Source: Candidatus Thiodiazotropha sp. (ex Monitilora ramsayi)
GTDB lineage: Bacteria > Pseudomonadota > Gammaproteobacteria > Chromatiales > Chromatiaceae
Length of the DNA: 64,000 nucleotides
Direction: 5' to 3'
Assembly (NCBI GenBank): GCA_025655595.1
Contig: JAHXIO010000002.1
Span: forward strand, 158,064-222,063
Numbering within the stretch: the stretch's first letter is position 1; each line of letters starts with the position of its first letter. The position numbers and the translations under genes are program-made. This document shows, one piece after another, positions 44,164 to 52,863 of this stretch. Below the pieces are notes generated by a model, which saw nothing but the letters and a program-made list of their open reading frames with translations, was not told the DNA's origin and made no database searches.

Positions 44164-44201
44164 CAAAAAAAAAGCCGCGCGCAATCGAAATCACACGCGG
44201 T
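44164..44201 (-). terminator. Rho-independent terminator of the multihaem cytochrome gene
   Basis: On the minus strand an 11-bp stem (CCGCGTGTGAT / ATTGCGCGCGG, with G-T wobbles) closes a TTCG tetraloop and is followed by nine T residues. It lies 30 bp after the cytochrome stop. Confidence 0.9.
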
Positions 44202-44230
44202 TAGGGGAAAAAACGTAATCAGATTAACAA

Positions 44231-47044
44231 TTAAAGTTCGTTCTCATGACAGTGTGTACAGGTCACTGGTTCGCCCAATGCGATCTCAACTGTTTCACCT
44301 TCGTTACTCAGTATCCTGTCTGTGGCCGCGCGAGAGAGTACGGTACCTTCTCCGTTCCTACCATGACAGGCCCGACAGGCATCCGGATTTTTCTCGGCCA
44401 GAGATTCATGGCCCCCATCAGAGAATCCGGTATCGCCGACCGGGTGCATACCATGAGGTCCTTCCAATGTATTTCCCAGATCTCCCTCGTGGCAGGTACT
44501 GCATTCGATAATGGTTCCTTTATGGCCCTGCAGTTGATTGGACGCAACATTGTCGTTTGCCAGATCGTTTTTATTCGGCCATATACCATGAGTTGCACCG
44601 TGACAGGCCTCGCAGAATATACCCTCATGCCCCGTACTCACGCGATACAACATCGGGTTTCCAATCCTCGGATCACCTGGACCCGATACCGCAGGATTGT
44701 CAGCTTCAATCACGTTCTCAGCGAAACGCTTGTTACCCGGTAAGATTGGCGTTGCTTTGTCATCATCTGAGAGGTAGGCCTGGAACAGCCTGATGTTGTC
44801 AGGATTACCATTCGAGTCAGCGGGATTGACCACTGTCCCCGGCATACCGGCTAGGTTATTCATAGCATCACCAGTGTGACAGGAACCGCATCCGGGTTCG
44901 TTGGCCCAGGGCACACGCGGCTGATCCGCATTGGTGTAGAAGTCGCCACCAAGCTCAAATGCCCCGGGGTTATCCGGCGTGACATTGCGAGTGAAATCAC
45001 TACCTACCTGGTCCATGTTGCCATGACAGTCCTGACAGAGCATACCGCCATTGGCCATCGCACCACGCAGACAGTCGGTTCTACGGCCTGGATGGCACTG
45101 GTAACAGGTCTCTTCGAGCACCTCGCGACGCTCATCGTGATTTTGCACGAAACCGAACTCATCCTTGATCGCTGCCGGCATTTCTGGAAAGAGCTTATTG
45201 CCCTCCGCATCCGTCACATCGCCATGGTGACTGTGCATCACATTGGACATACTCCTCACATTGCCCTGCATGCGGCCATTAGCCAGTGATCCTATCGGAC
45301 CATCGAGTGGACCAAGTTGGGCTAAATCCAAAGCCGGCGTGTAATGGCACTGTTGACAGACAACAGGCGCATTATCTTCCAACAGTCCAAACTCTGTGTA
45401 TTTATGGCTGTGTTTCAGATCATGTAGCCGGACCAGGTTGAGGTCAGCGGCGTACTCTTTACTGACTTCCAACGGCAGCGAACCAACCTCCGGATCATCC
45501 AGTGTGGTTGCAACGCTTACACCTTCATCAAGCAAGCGAGCGATTGCCGTCCCATTGCCACCATCGATCTCCGCACCGTGACAGGCACCGCAATTGGCTT
45601 CGCCCGAGATCGGAACAACCGTATCTACGCTGGCCACCGTGTTTCCACCAACCTTGGCCTGAATCCGATAGAGCGGCCAGGGGTTTTCACGGCCATAGTC
45701 ATCGAACGCAGACACCGGTATACCTGGCGCCTCATACCAATCGACACCCTCTTTCACATAACCAAACTTAAAGTCGGGATTGATAAAGAAGGGCTGATCT
45801 ATCACAAAGGCTTCGAACTTCTCTTCCGCATTGATAACATAGGGACCGTGACGGCCAGGCATCGACTGCTGGTCGGCGACAAGTTCACCATCACCCAGAT
45901 AGAAGCGCTCTACGTTAGGCATGGGCAGACCAAGATCCAGAATACCCTCCACGGGACCGGCTGGGTAAAACATGGGAAGTATGCCGGCCGGATAGAAGGG
46001 GTCGTAGGCATCCCGAGCCACATCCCAGAAATTGGTTTTGAACACAACGCCGTTCACCATGCTTGAGTAGACCGGCCCGGAACCGGCGGAATTGATGCCG
46101 GTCAGAATCGGGTCATCCGGATTCGATGCCGCTGTGTAGTAAACCTCCACGCCATCTTCCGGCTTCATAACATCCGGATCCTCACCTCGACGGATCACCG
46201 TTGCATGTAGCACATTGAAGGGCGGCAGGATACTGGAGATACGGGTATCGAAGTCTCCACAGTGCATGCCAAGATCGTTGATGGCAAACACCCGATATTC
46301 ATTGGTATTGATGAACGGCTGCTCTGTCACAGGGTCACCCGGCATACCGTTTTGACTCGTGGAATTGATGGAAACACTGGGACCCGGCGGCACATCCCCT
46401 ATCACAGCAGCGGTTGTATCGCTGCCTGCATCGCCCTCCGCATCCAAAACGGTCAAAGTCACACTATACGTACCTGCCAGGCGATAGATGTGACTGGGAT
46501 TCGCCTGAGAACTGCCGTTGCCGTCACCAAAATTCCACTCATAAGAGACGATAGTGCCATCAGGGGCATTTGAACCCGCACTGCTGAAAAGCACTGTAGC
46601 CCCGGCACTCGCACTATAGGGACCGTTTGCATCGGCTATGGGTGAGGTGTTTCCGCCCCCGTTGCCTGTATCGCAATCTGCAGGAGCATTTCGTACATCA
46701 CGCTCCGCAACCTGTCCATCGGACTGAACGGCTGAAACCCTACAAGGGATAGTGGATGGATTCCTAACTATTACCTTCCAACCTTTTCGATCAACGGCAT
46801 CACTACCCACTAGCGCAGAACTGTCGGCATTTGAGACAATGACCGTCTCTCCACGAAGGCCATCTCCTTTGACTACCAACTTATTCTTACGCGCCACCCA
46901 CTTAGCAGAATCGATACTGAGAAAACCTGAACTTCCATCCCTCTCATCACGATCCGCAAAAACCGAGCCTGAGATCAAAATCATCATGGATAAGCAGATA
47001 GTGGAAACCGTTCTTTCGAGTCTGAGTCTGCCACTTTTTCTCAT
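44231..47044 (-). CDS. Exported nine-haem c-type cytochrome with a PKD domain
   Basis: A 937-residue exported protein (signal peptide about 1-30, ending SGSVFAD). A PKD domain follows at roughly 133-213 (SPIADANGPYSASAG to LTVLDAEGDAGSDT), then a long region with NEYRVFAINDLGMHCGDF. Nine CxxCH haem sites run from about residue 485 to the end (CGACH, CQQCH, CYQCH, CQDCH, CGSCH, CEACH, CSTCH, CRACH, CTHCH). PKD domains are usual in surface or periplasmic proteins. It may be an electron-transfer protein or terminal reductase of the periplasm or cell surface. The start at 47044 has GAGG 7 bases upstream. No outer-membrane porin or partner cytochrome is adjacent. Confidence 0.92.
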   Translation of the reverse strand: MRKSGRLRLERTVSTICLSMMILISGSVFADRDERDGSSGFLSIDSAKWVARKNKLVVKGDGLRGETVIVSNADSSALVGSDAVDRKGWKVIVRNPSTIPCRVSAVQSDGQVAERDVRNAPADCDTGNGGGNTSPIADANGPYSASAGATVLFSSAGSNAPDGTIVSYEWNFGDGNGSSQANPSHIYRLAGTYSVTLTVLDAEGDAGSDTTAAVIGDVPPGPSVSINSTSQNGMPGDPVTEQPFINTNEYRVFAINDLGMHCGDFDTRISSILPPFNVLHATVIRRGEDPDVMKPEDGVEVYYTAASNPDDPILTGINSAGSGPVYSSMVNGVVFKTNFWDVARDAYDPFYPAGILPMFYPAGPVEGILDLGLPMPNVERFYLGDGELVADQQSMPGRHGPYVINAEEKFEAFVIDQPFFINPDFKFGYVKEGVDWYEAPGIPVSAFDDYGRENPWPLYRIQAKVGGNTVASVDTVVPISGEANCGACHGAEIDGGNGTAIARLLDEGVSVATTLDDPEVGSLPLEVSKEYAADLNLVRLHDLKHSHKYTEFGLLEDNAPVVCQQCHYTPALDLAQLGPLDGPIGSLANGRMQGNVRSMSNVMHSHHGDVTDAEGNKLFPEMPAAIKDEFGFVQNHDERREVLEETCYQCHPGRRTDCLRGAMANGGMLCQDCHGNMDQVGSDFTRNVTPDNPGAFELGGDFYTNADQPRVPWANEPGCGSCHTGDAMNNLAGMPGTVVNPADSNGNPDNIRLFQAYLSDDDKATPILPGNKRFAENVIEADNPAVSGPGDPRIGNPMLYRVSTGHEGIFCEACHGATHGIWPNKNDLANDNVASNQLQGHKGTIIECSTCHEGDLGNTLEGPHGMHPVGDTGFSDGGHESLAEKNPDACRACHGRNGEGTVLSRAATDRILSNEGETVEIALGEPVTCTHCHENEL

Positions 47045-47098
47045 AGTCACACCTCGTCATTGAAAAATGGGTAGTGAGGTGGTCGTCGTCTAAAAGCA

Positions 47099-47126
47099 AT
47101 CCATTTCACAACGCGTGAGAATGGAC
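47099..47126. promoter_or_regulatory. Palindrome upstream of the cytochrome gene
   Basis: TCCATT..TCAC and GTGA..AATGGA form an interrupted palindrome centred on AACGC, 55-80 bp upstream of the cytochrome start. It is a candidate binding site for the neighbouring two-component regulator. Confidence 0.4.
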
Positions 47127-47173
47127 TGACGACAACTATGTAAAGAAGCTAACAGATCAGACTTAAGAGAGGA

Positions 47174-48520
47174 TTAACCGGGCAGGAACAGGTTCACAAC
47201 TAAACCCGAACTTTCGACTTTATCATTTAATTTAATGGAGGCTTTATGAAGTTTACAGATTTCTTTGACGATAGAGAGACCCAGACCGCTCCCGCCACCA
47301 CTGGGCACCCTGTTGAGACGCTCAAACACCCATGCCTTCTTCTCATCGGGAATACCCGGTCCCGAGTCTATGAGAGTGAGCATCACGCCATTGGTGGCTT
47401 CAGTGAGATGCATCCTTATATCGCCTTTTTCGGGCGTGAACTTGATGGCATTCTGTAATAAATTTCCAACCATAACAGCAATCAGATGTTTATTACCCTT
47501 GATAAACACAGGCTCAGTCGCATCCAGTTCAAACTCAATCTGTTTATCGATCATGGTAGGTGAGTATTCGGAAATCACTTCTGTGACCAATGCATTTAGA
47601 TCAATACGCTCGAACTCCTTTCGCAGTTTTTCCGGTTCGATTGATGCCAGCGTCAACAACTGATTCACCACATGGCTCAACCGTTTTAAACCAACAGTCA
47701 CCTTATGGATAATCTCCTCCCGCTCCACATCCGTCAGGCTCGCATCACTTGACTGGAGTTGTACCAGCATACCTGCAATAGGCGTGCGTAACTCATGCGC
47801 CACATCTGCGGTAAAGCGGCTGTTGCGCTCAATGGAATCTTTCAATCTGCTTAGCAGCGCATTGATCTCGTCGACAAGACGAGAGCTCTCTTCCGGGATA
47901 TGTTCCACGGTCACAGGATGGAGATGCGTGTAATCCCGCTTGGCAATCAGGCTGGAGACATGATGCAGTGGTGCAAGACCGCGGTGAACGATGTACCACA
48001 ACATACCGAACAATGGTAAAGCCAAAAGCAGGGGTTTGATCACATCGATCACGAAATCGGTAACCATCCGGTCCATCACCGCCTGCGGACGGGCAACCTG
48101 CACCCGAAAATGCCTATCTTTCAGATTCAGTGTATAGACACGCCAACCGACCCCTTCGAAGTAACTATCGGTATAGCCGTCTTCTGTCGATGAGGTCAGG
48201 GGTTGATCAGGTGCCTCCGGCCCTTTGATGCTGAGGTGATTATTGTTGGTACTCCAGATCTGGAAGACCATCGGGAAATCGTAACCCGCTTCGCTCAGGT
48301 CCGCTTCATAATCATCCAGATCATGCTCATCTGCCTCGTGCGCAGTGGTGACCGCCAGCAGCTTAGCCACTTGCTCAAGCTCTCCATCAAGGACCTGATT
48401 GATATCACGGCTTGTTTGCCACCAGGTAAATCCGATCACCGTTGTCCACAGGAACAGCACCGACAGCAGGATCATCACCAGCAGCCGGAAGCGGATGGAG
48501 CGGCTAAAAGTAAACGTCAT
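47174..48520 (-). CDS. Sensor histidine kinase (QseC/PmrB-like)
   Basis: A 448-residue kinase. TM1 lies at 13-34, a periplasmic domain at 35-155 without recognised ligand site, and TM2 at 158-178. HAMP follows, then the phosphoacceptor His242 in ADVAHELRTPIAGML, the N-box GNLLQNAIKFTPEKG and the G-box DSGPGIPDEKK / GSGLGLSIVKEI. Its start overlaps the regulator gene by 4 bp (ATGA), so both are co-translated. The cytochrome gene begins 130 bp downstream on the same strand. Confidence 0.92.
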   Translation of the reverse strand: MTFTFSRSIRFRLLVMILLSVLFLWTTVIGFTWWQTSRDINQVLDGELEQVAKLLAVTTAHEADEHDLDDYEADLSEAGYDFPMVFQIWSTNNNHLSIKGPEAPDQPLTSSTEDGYTDSYFEGVGWRVYTLNLKDRHFRVQVARPQAVMDRMVTDFVIDVIKPLLLALPLFGMLWYIVHRGLAPLHHVSSLIAKRDYTHLHPVTVEHIPEESSRLVDEINALLSRLKDSIERNSRFTADVAHELRTPIAGMLVQLQSSDASLTDVEREEIIHKVTVGLKRLSHVVNQLLTLASIEPEKLRKEFERIDLNALVTEVISEYSPTMIDKQIEFELDATEPVFIKGNKHLIAVMVGNLLQNAIKFTPEKGDIRMHLTEATNGVMLTLIDSGPGIPDEKKAWVFERLNRVPSGGGSGLGLSIVKEICKLHKASIKLNDKVESSGLVVNLFLPG

Positions 48521-49191
48521 CGCTCCTTCTCAATGACGTAACCGACCCCCCTTACTGTTCGAATTGGATGATCACCCAGCTTCTTGCGCAGATGATGGAT
48601 GTGAACCTCAATAGCGTTGCTCTCCACCTCATCATCAAGACAATAGACTGTCTCGTTGAGCTTTTGGCGTGACATCACCCGCCCCATGTTCTCCATCAGG
48701 GCCTGCAAAATATCGAACTCCTTGGCTGAAAGAGAGACATTATCGTTATTGACCGTTACCGTCCGGGCGGCCGGGTCGAGAACCAGGTCTCCATGCTGCA
48801 GACTGAGCGGTTCCTGACCGTGGTGCCGTCGATGCAGAGCCCGGATTCGCGCGCAGAGCTCGTCGATATCAAATGGCTTAACGACATAGTCATCCGCCCC
48901 GCTATCCAGTGCCGCGACCCGATCCACAACTTCGGAACGTGCAGTCAACACCAATACCGGTATCTGATTCCCCTCCTCGCGCAGACGCGCCAGCACCTCC
49001 AAGCCTGAGAGCCAGGGAATGTTCAAGTCAAGTAATAAAACATCGTAGCGGTAGGATTTCAGCGACTGCATGGCGGAGACCCCGTCACGCACCCAATCGA
49101 TACCCAGACCACGGCGTTGCAAAACCGACTGAACGCCATCACCCAGCATCTCGTCATCTTCAACGAGGAGTAGATCCATAGCTCCTGACAT
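48517..49191 (-). CDS. OmpR-family response regulator
   Basis: A 224-residue regulator with receiver (acidic pocket EDDE, phospho-acceptor Asp55 in VLLLDLNIPWLSG, lysine in VVKPFDIDEL) and a winged-helix domain (KEFDILQALMENMGRVMSR to IEVHIHHLRKKLG), of the QseB/PmrA type. The start ATG at 49191 has GGAGG 6 bases upstream; an in-frame ATG at 49179 is less well placed. Likely target: its own operon and the multihaem cytochrome. Confidence 0.92.
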   Translation of the reverse strand: MSGAMDLLLVEDDEMLGDGVQSVLQRRGLGIDWVRDGVSAMQSLKSYRYDVLLLDLNIPWLSGLEVLARLREEGNQIPVLVLTARSEVVDRVAALDSGADDYVVKPFDIDELCARIRALHRRHHGQEPLSLQHGDLVLDPAARTVTVNNDNVSLSAKEFDILQALMENMGRVMSRQKLNETVYCLDDEVESNAIEVHIHHLRKKLGDHPIRTVRGVGYVIEKER

Positions 49192-49411
49192 AAGCGGCCT
49201 CCACCAATTATATGATTTTCTCGTGCCTTCGGGAGCGAATGATGCCCGCATCGACAGAGAATCAGGTTTCTTTATTATCCTTCTGTTTTTTTAACCTTCC
49301 TGAGCTGTTATTACAGTGTAGCAGGTACGGCTAGACTGAATAATTGGGAATTATAGACCAATTTTTACACGAAATGAATCGGCGGAATTCGCAAAATGGC
49401 CCATTCCGGGC

Positions 49412-49765
49412 TTAGACCAGGAGAAAAAAAGCGATGGCGGCGGCTGTCACCAGGCTGATGGTCGTCGGCAGGGTCACCAGCATGACACCGGCTCCCAGCA
49501 TCAGATAGGCGGTCTCAGCCACCAGAATGGCCATGGCAATGCCCAGGGCGCGGGGTGTCTCCACCCATTTGGTGATACCGGCCAGAGAGATAATGGCCAG
49601 CCCCAAGAGCGCGGCCCCCATCATACCGGCAAAGGCCTGATTCACCGGCTCAGCACTGAAAAAGCCCGCGATCAGATAGGGATCGACGATCAGTATCACC
49701 CCCCAGGCAGTCAGCATGACAATGGCGAGTATCAGCGCGAGACGCTGCAGGACCCGGTTAGGCAT
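49412..49765 (-). CDS. Small four-helix membrane protein, unknown
   Basis: A 117-residue protein that is almost entirely membrane helices (about 8-28, 42-64, 72-92 and 95-117) with short loops (VDPYLIAGFFSAEPVNQ, TKWVETPRALG). It has no cysteine or charged motif suggesting catalysis. I do not recognise the family. It stands alone, divergent from the lexA-like cassette and upstream of the response regulator on the same strand, separated by 220 bp. Confidence 0.65.
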   Translation of the reverse strand: MPNRVLQRLALILAIVMLTAWGVILIVDPYLIAGFFSAEPVNQAFAGMMGAALLGLAIISLAGITKWVETPRALGIAMAILVAETAYLMLGAGVMLVTLPTTISLVTAAAIAFFLLV

Positions 49766-49880
49766 GGCATTCCCCGAAATATCTTTTATTTATCATGTAA
49801 ATATAAAGAGTTTCTCAACCAAAGAAAAGAACAGTTAATAAATGACCCATATGAATCTTGAATCGGCCACACATGAAGCG

Positions 49881-49902
49881 CATCCATCAAATTCAAAATT
49901 GA
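49881..49902. repeat. Solitary right-arm remnant of the AT-armed element
   Basis: GCATCCATCAAATTCAAAATTG resembles the right half of copy 5 (GCACGCATCC followed by ATTCAAAATTC) but has no matching left arm. Confidence 0.4.
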
Positions 49903-49926
49903 CGCCCAACCTGCCCTGTTTACAGT

Positions 49927-49971
49927 TCTCCAAATGTTCTATATTCTGTATTGAGTGAGAACATTTGGAGA
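49927..49971. promoter_or_regulatory. Palindromic operator before the lexA-like gene
   Basis: TCTCCAAATGTTCT (49927-49940) and its exact complement AGAACATTTGGAGA (49958-49971) are separated by 17 bases containing ATATTCTGTATTGAGTG. The right arm also contains the ribosome site GGAG of the gene. A perfect 14-bp dyad directly over the start region suggests autoregulation by the LexA-like protein. The sequence is not the E. coli SOS box. Confidence 0.65.
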
Positions 49972-49977
49972 ATCCAC

Positions 49978-50577
49978 ATGCTGACCGCCACGCAACACAA
50001 AACCCTGGCCTTTATCCGTCGGTATATAAAACGGCGTGGCTACGCTCCTTCGTTGATCGAGATTGCCGAGGGCATCGGCATCACCTCCAAAGGTACCGCC
50101 CATCGCCATGTACAGGCCTTGGCCGATGCCGGACGCATCCGTCTGATCAGCGGCCGCAAGCGGGGCATCGAGCTGGTGGACGAGGACGGCATTTCAGCAA
50201 CGAGTCTGCCCCTGCTGGGTGCCATCGCGGCCGGCCAGCCCATCGAGGCCATCGCCGGCCAGGACCGGCTCGACCTGGCCGACTACCTGCTCGGCCCCAA
50301 CCGTTACGCTCTAAAGGTTAAGGGGGACTCCATGGTCGATGTCGGCATTCTCGACGGTGACCTGGTGGTAGTTGAGCGCTGCGACACCGCAGACGACGGC
50401 GCCATCGTGGTCGCCCTGATAGACGACGAGGAGGCTACCCTCAAACGCCTCAAGCGCCTCAAGAGCGGCCGCATCAAATTGATCGCCGAAAACGCCGACA
50501 TCCCCCCCTTCACCTATGCGGCCAAGCGGGTGCGTATCCAGGGGGTGCTGGTGTGTCAGTTGAGACGGTACCGGTAA
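49978..50577 (+). CDS. LexA-like self-cleaving repressor
   Basis: A 199-residue S24-family repressor. An N-terminal LexA-type winged helix (ATQHKTLAFIRRYIKRRGYAPS to GTAHRHVQALADAGRI) is followed by the autoproteolysis domain with cleavage site Ala85-Gly86 (GAIAAGQPIE), Ser118 (GDSMVD) and Lys156 (EEATLKRLK), matching E. coli LexA positions 84-85, 119 and 156. The ATG at 49978 has GGAG 8 bases upstream. It heads a cassette with a Y-family polymerase. It may be a second LexA dedicated to this cassette, because the operator differs from the usual SOS box. Confidence 0.9.
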   Translation: MLTATQHKTLAFIRRYIKRRGYAPSLIEIAEGIGITSKGTAHRHVQALADAGRIRLISGRKRGIELVDEDGISATSLPLLGAIAAGQPIEAIAGQDRLDLADYLLGPNRYALKVKGDSMVDVGILDGDLVVVERCDTADDGAIVVALIDDEEATLKRLKRLKSGRIKLIAENADIPPFTYAAKRVRIQGVLVCQLRRYR

Positions 50578-50581
50578 TGAT

Positions 50582-50688
50582 AATTTTGAATTATGAATTG
50601 ATGCACGCGCTACGCGCGTAGCCGTTTTGAAAAACGTTCGCGAAGCGAACTCCTCAATTCAAAATTCATAATTAAAAATTCAAAATTG
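50582..50688. repeat. AT-armed twin-hairpin element, copy 4
   Basis: Between the lexA-like gene and the polymerase gene. The left arm TTTTGAATTATGAATTG is followed by hairpin GCACGCGCTACGCGCGT, GTTTTGAAAAAC, hairpin GTTCGCGAAGCGAAC, then right arm ATTCAAAATTCATAATTAAA. Confidence 0.85.
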
Positions 50689-50696
50689 GTCCCAGC

Positions 50697-51959
50697 ATGC
50701 ACTACGACGATACCAACCCCGCAGCCTACTGGTCCCGCGCCATCATTCTGGTGGATATGAACGCCTTCTTCTGCAGCGTGGAGCAGATGGACCATCCAGA
50801 GCTGCAGGGGCGGCCCATCGGCATCACCAATGGCTCCCAGGGCACCTGCATCATCACCTGCTCCTACGAGGCGCGGGCCTACGGAGTGCGTACCGGCATA
50901 CGCCTGAAAGAGGCCCAACGGCTCTGTCCCGGTTTCCTGCAGGTCCCTTCCCACCCGGAACGCTATGCCCAGATCTCCTCCCGCATCATGGAGGCGCTCT
51001 CCCATATCACCCCGGACCTGGAGATCTTCTCAGTGGACGAGGCCTTCCTCGACGTCACCCACTGTCAGCGGCTGCTCGGCACACCGCAGCGGATCGCCCG
51101 GCTGGTCAAACAGACGGTGCTGGAAGCCTCCGGCGGCGTGCTCTGCTCGGTGGGTGCCAGCGGCGACAAAACCACTGCCAAATATGCCGCCAAGCTGCAG
51201 AAACCCAACGGCCTGACCCTGATCCCGCCGGGACGGTCCCGGGAGGCCCTGGCCAGGGTACCGGTCACTGAGCTGTGCGGCATCGCCAGGGGCATCGGCC
51301 GCTACCTGGCGGAACGGGGCGTACATACCTGCGGCCATATGCGCCGTCTGCCCATTGGAGAGATCGGACGCCGCTTTGGCAATCCCGGACGTCGTATCTG
51401 GCTGATGACCCAAGGGCTCGATCCGGATCCGGTCCACACTGGCGTGGAGGCCCCCAAATCGATCGGACACGGCAAGGTGATGCCCCCCGACACACGGCAA
51501 CAGGAGGTAATCGAGGTCTTCCTCCTGCATATGACGGAAAAGGTGGCCGCCCGCCTGCGTCTGCACCATTTTCGCGCCAGTCTCTTTTACATCGGCGTAC
51601 GCGTCGATGCGGGTTTTCTCAGCCGCAAATACCGCTGTGATCCGCCCACCGACCATGCCCCCGACATCCACGCCATGTGCCAGGATTTTTTAGACAACCA
51701 CTGGGGCGGCCAGGGTTGCCACCAGGTACAGGTCACCGCACTCGATCCCAAGTACGCCGATTATCAGATCGACTTCCTGGAGCCCACCCACCAGCGGCGG
51801 GACCGGCTCAATCAGGCCATGGACAGCATCAACGGGCGCTACGGTGAATTCACCCTCGCCCCGGTCCGCCTGCTCGAACGCTCCCGTATGCCCAACGTGA
51901 TCGCACCGGCATGGAAACCGTTTGGGCATCGGGAAACGATTCTTAATAAACAGTTATGA
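50697..51959 (+). CDS. Y-family translesion DNA polymerase (DinB/UmuC-like)
   Basis: A 420-residue polymerase. The catalytic acids are Asp20 in ILVDMNAFF and Asp114-Glu115 in FSVDEAFLDV. CSYEARAYGVRTG, the SVGASGDKTTAKYAAKLQKPNG thumb region and little-finger domain follow. It is between DinB and UmuC in character. With the LexA-like repressor upstream it forms an SOS-type mutagenesis cassette. The first 15 residues (MHYDDTNPAAYWSRA) precede the core, and the ATG stands 8 bp after the repeat element. No recognised beta-clamp motif was searched for. Confidence 0.9.
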   Translation: MHYDDTNPAAYWSRAIILVDMNAFFCSVEQMDHPELQGRPIGITNGSQGTCIITCSYEARAYGVRTGIRLKEAQRLCPGFLQVPSHPERYAQISSRIMEALSHITPDLEIFSVDEAFLDVTHCQRLLGTPQRIARLVKQTVLEASGGVLCSVGASGDKTTAKYAAKLQKPNGLTLIPPGRSREALARVPVTELCGIARGIGRYLAERGVHTCGHMRRLPIGEIGRRFGNPGRRIWLMTQGLDPDPVHTGVEAPKSIGHGKVMPPDTRQQEVIEVFLLHMTEKVAARLRLHHFRASLFYIGVRVDAGFLSRKYRCDPPTDHAPDIHAMCQDFLDNHWGGQGCHQVQVTALDPKYADYQIDFLEPTHQRRDRLNQAMDSINGRYGEFTLAPVRLLERSRMPNVIAPAWKPFGHRETILNKQL

Positions 51960-52072
51960 ATGTTGAATTATGAATTTTGAATTGCGGTGTTCGCTTCGCT
52001 CACGTATTTAAATCGGTTGTGCGCGGTAGCGCACGCATCCATTCAAAATTCATAATTCAACATTCAAAATTA
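51956..52072. repeat. AT-armed twin-hairpin element, copy 5
   Basis: Begins over the polymerase stop codon. The left arm has GAATGTTGAATTATGAATTTT, then hairpin GTGTTCGCTTCGCTCAC, TATTTAAAT, hairpin GTGCGCGGTAGCGCAC, then right arm ATTCAAAATTCATAATTCAA. Closely related to copy 2 in the MBX-like operon. Confidence 0.85.
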
Positions 52073-52089
52073 ACCTCACCGTGGAGTGA

Positions 52090-52518
52090 ATGATGCCTGG
52101 CGGCGCCTACTACATGATCGACGGTCAGGAAGTACGCACCTACTTCCCCAACCCCAAGGCCTGCCTGCCGGTAAAGACAAAACACGGCGGCATCGAGTTG
52201 CTGCCCTGGGGACGACGCCAGTCTCAGGCGGGAAAACTGCCTCTGGGCGGCTGGGCCAGGCTCGATTCCATCTACGGCGGCCGCTGGGACCGCTGGCGCC
52301 CCGTCCCGGTCAAACTGTCGATTCTTCAGTTCATGGAGAAGGATATGGAAGGCACCAGTCACTGGTTCGATGTCACCCCGGGCAAATGGATACAGGGCCT
52401 GGTCGCCCGCTGGGAACATGAGCGCCGAATCTACGTGGTTACCATCACCCCGGAGATGGAAGACGTGGCACACGATCGCTGGCCGAGAATCGTCAGTGCA
52501 AACCTGGCAGGCATCTGA
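52090..52518 (+). CDS. Unknown third protein of the lexA-polymerase cassette
   Basis: A 142-residue protein rich in Trp and basic residues (LPWGRRQ, GGRWDRWRPVPVK, WIQGLVARWEHERRIYVVT). It has no membrane helix or signal peptide. The start ATGATG is preceded by GGAG. It follows the polymerase with only a repeat element between and seems to belong to the same transcript, so a role with translesion synthesis is possible, for example as an accessory or nucleic-acid-binding factor. I do not recognise the family; no function is claimed. Confidence 0.75.
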   Translation: MMPGGAYYMIDGQEVRTYFPNPKACLPVKTKHGGIELLPWGRRQSQAGKLPLGGWARLDSIYGGRWDRWRPVPVKLSILQFMEKDMEGTSHWFDVTPGKWIQGLVARWEHERRIYVVTITPEMEDVAHDRWPRIVSANLAGI

Positions 52519-52857
52519 CATCACCTCAATTCTTTATGAACAGCCGCTCTGAGGAATTAAATGCCTCAAACAGTTGTCAGACGGCCAAAATGCCTAGTCA
52601 TCATACCTACAGCTTAAAAACACAAAGAAACAGGCCACATAAAATCACTGCGAATTTCTAAAGTATTTTCAGATACGCCCGATAAGGCCAGTAACAAGAA
52701 AAAGTGAAAGGGAATTCAGCAGTACCTTTTCCATACTCACTCAAATAAAACCAGGCGAGTCTTTGGGCGGCTCAGTATAACCATATGAGCACGCCTGTCT
52801 AAAAAAATAACAACCGAAAAGGCGCCTTTGGAATTCGGCTAATACGTACTGAGGGAA
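52519..52857. other. Intergenic region before the chemoreceptor gene
   Basis: About 340 bp without a gene. It holds the sigma-28 promoter candidate at 52659-52685 and otherwise AT-rich, non-repetitive sequence. Confidence 0.6.
52659..52685 (+). promoter_or_regulatory. Sigma-28 (FliA) promoter of the chemoreceptor gene
   Basis: TAAAGTAT, 11 bases, CCCGATAA: one mismatch in each half to the flagellar sigma-28 consensus TAAAGTTT-N11-GCCGATAA with exact spacing. It lies about 180 bp before the methyl-accepting protein, a typical FliA-dependent gene. Confidence 0.75.
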
Positions 52858-52863
52858 ATGACC

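Noticed and set aside
49927..49971. Calling the dyad a canonical SOS box
   Set aside because: The sequence lacks the CTGT-N8-ACAG layout; it is only called a candidate autoregulatory operator.
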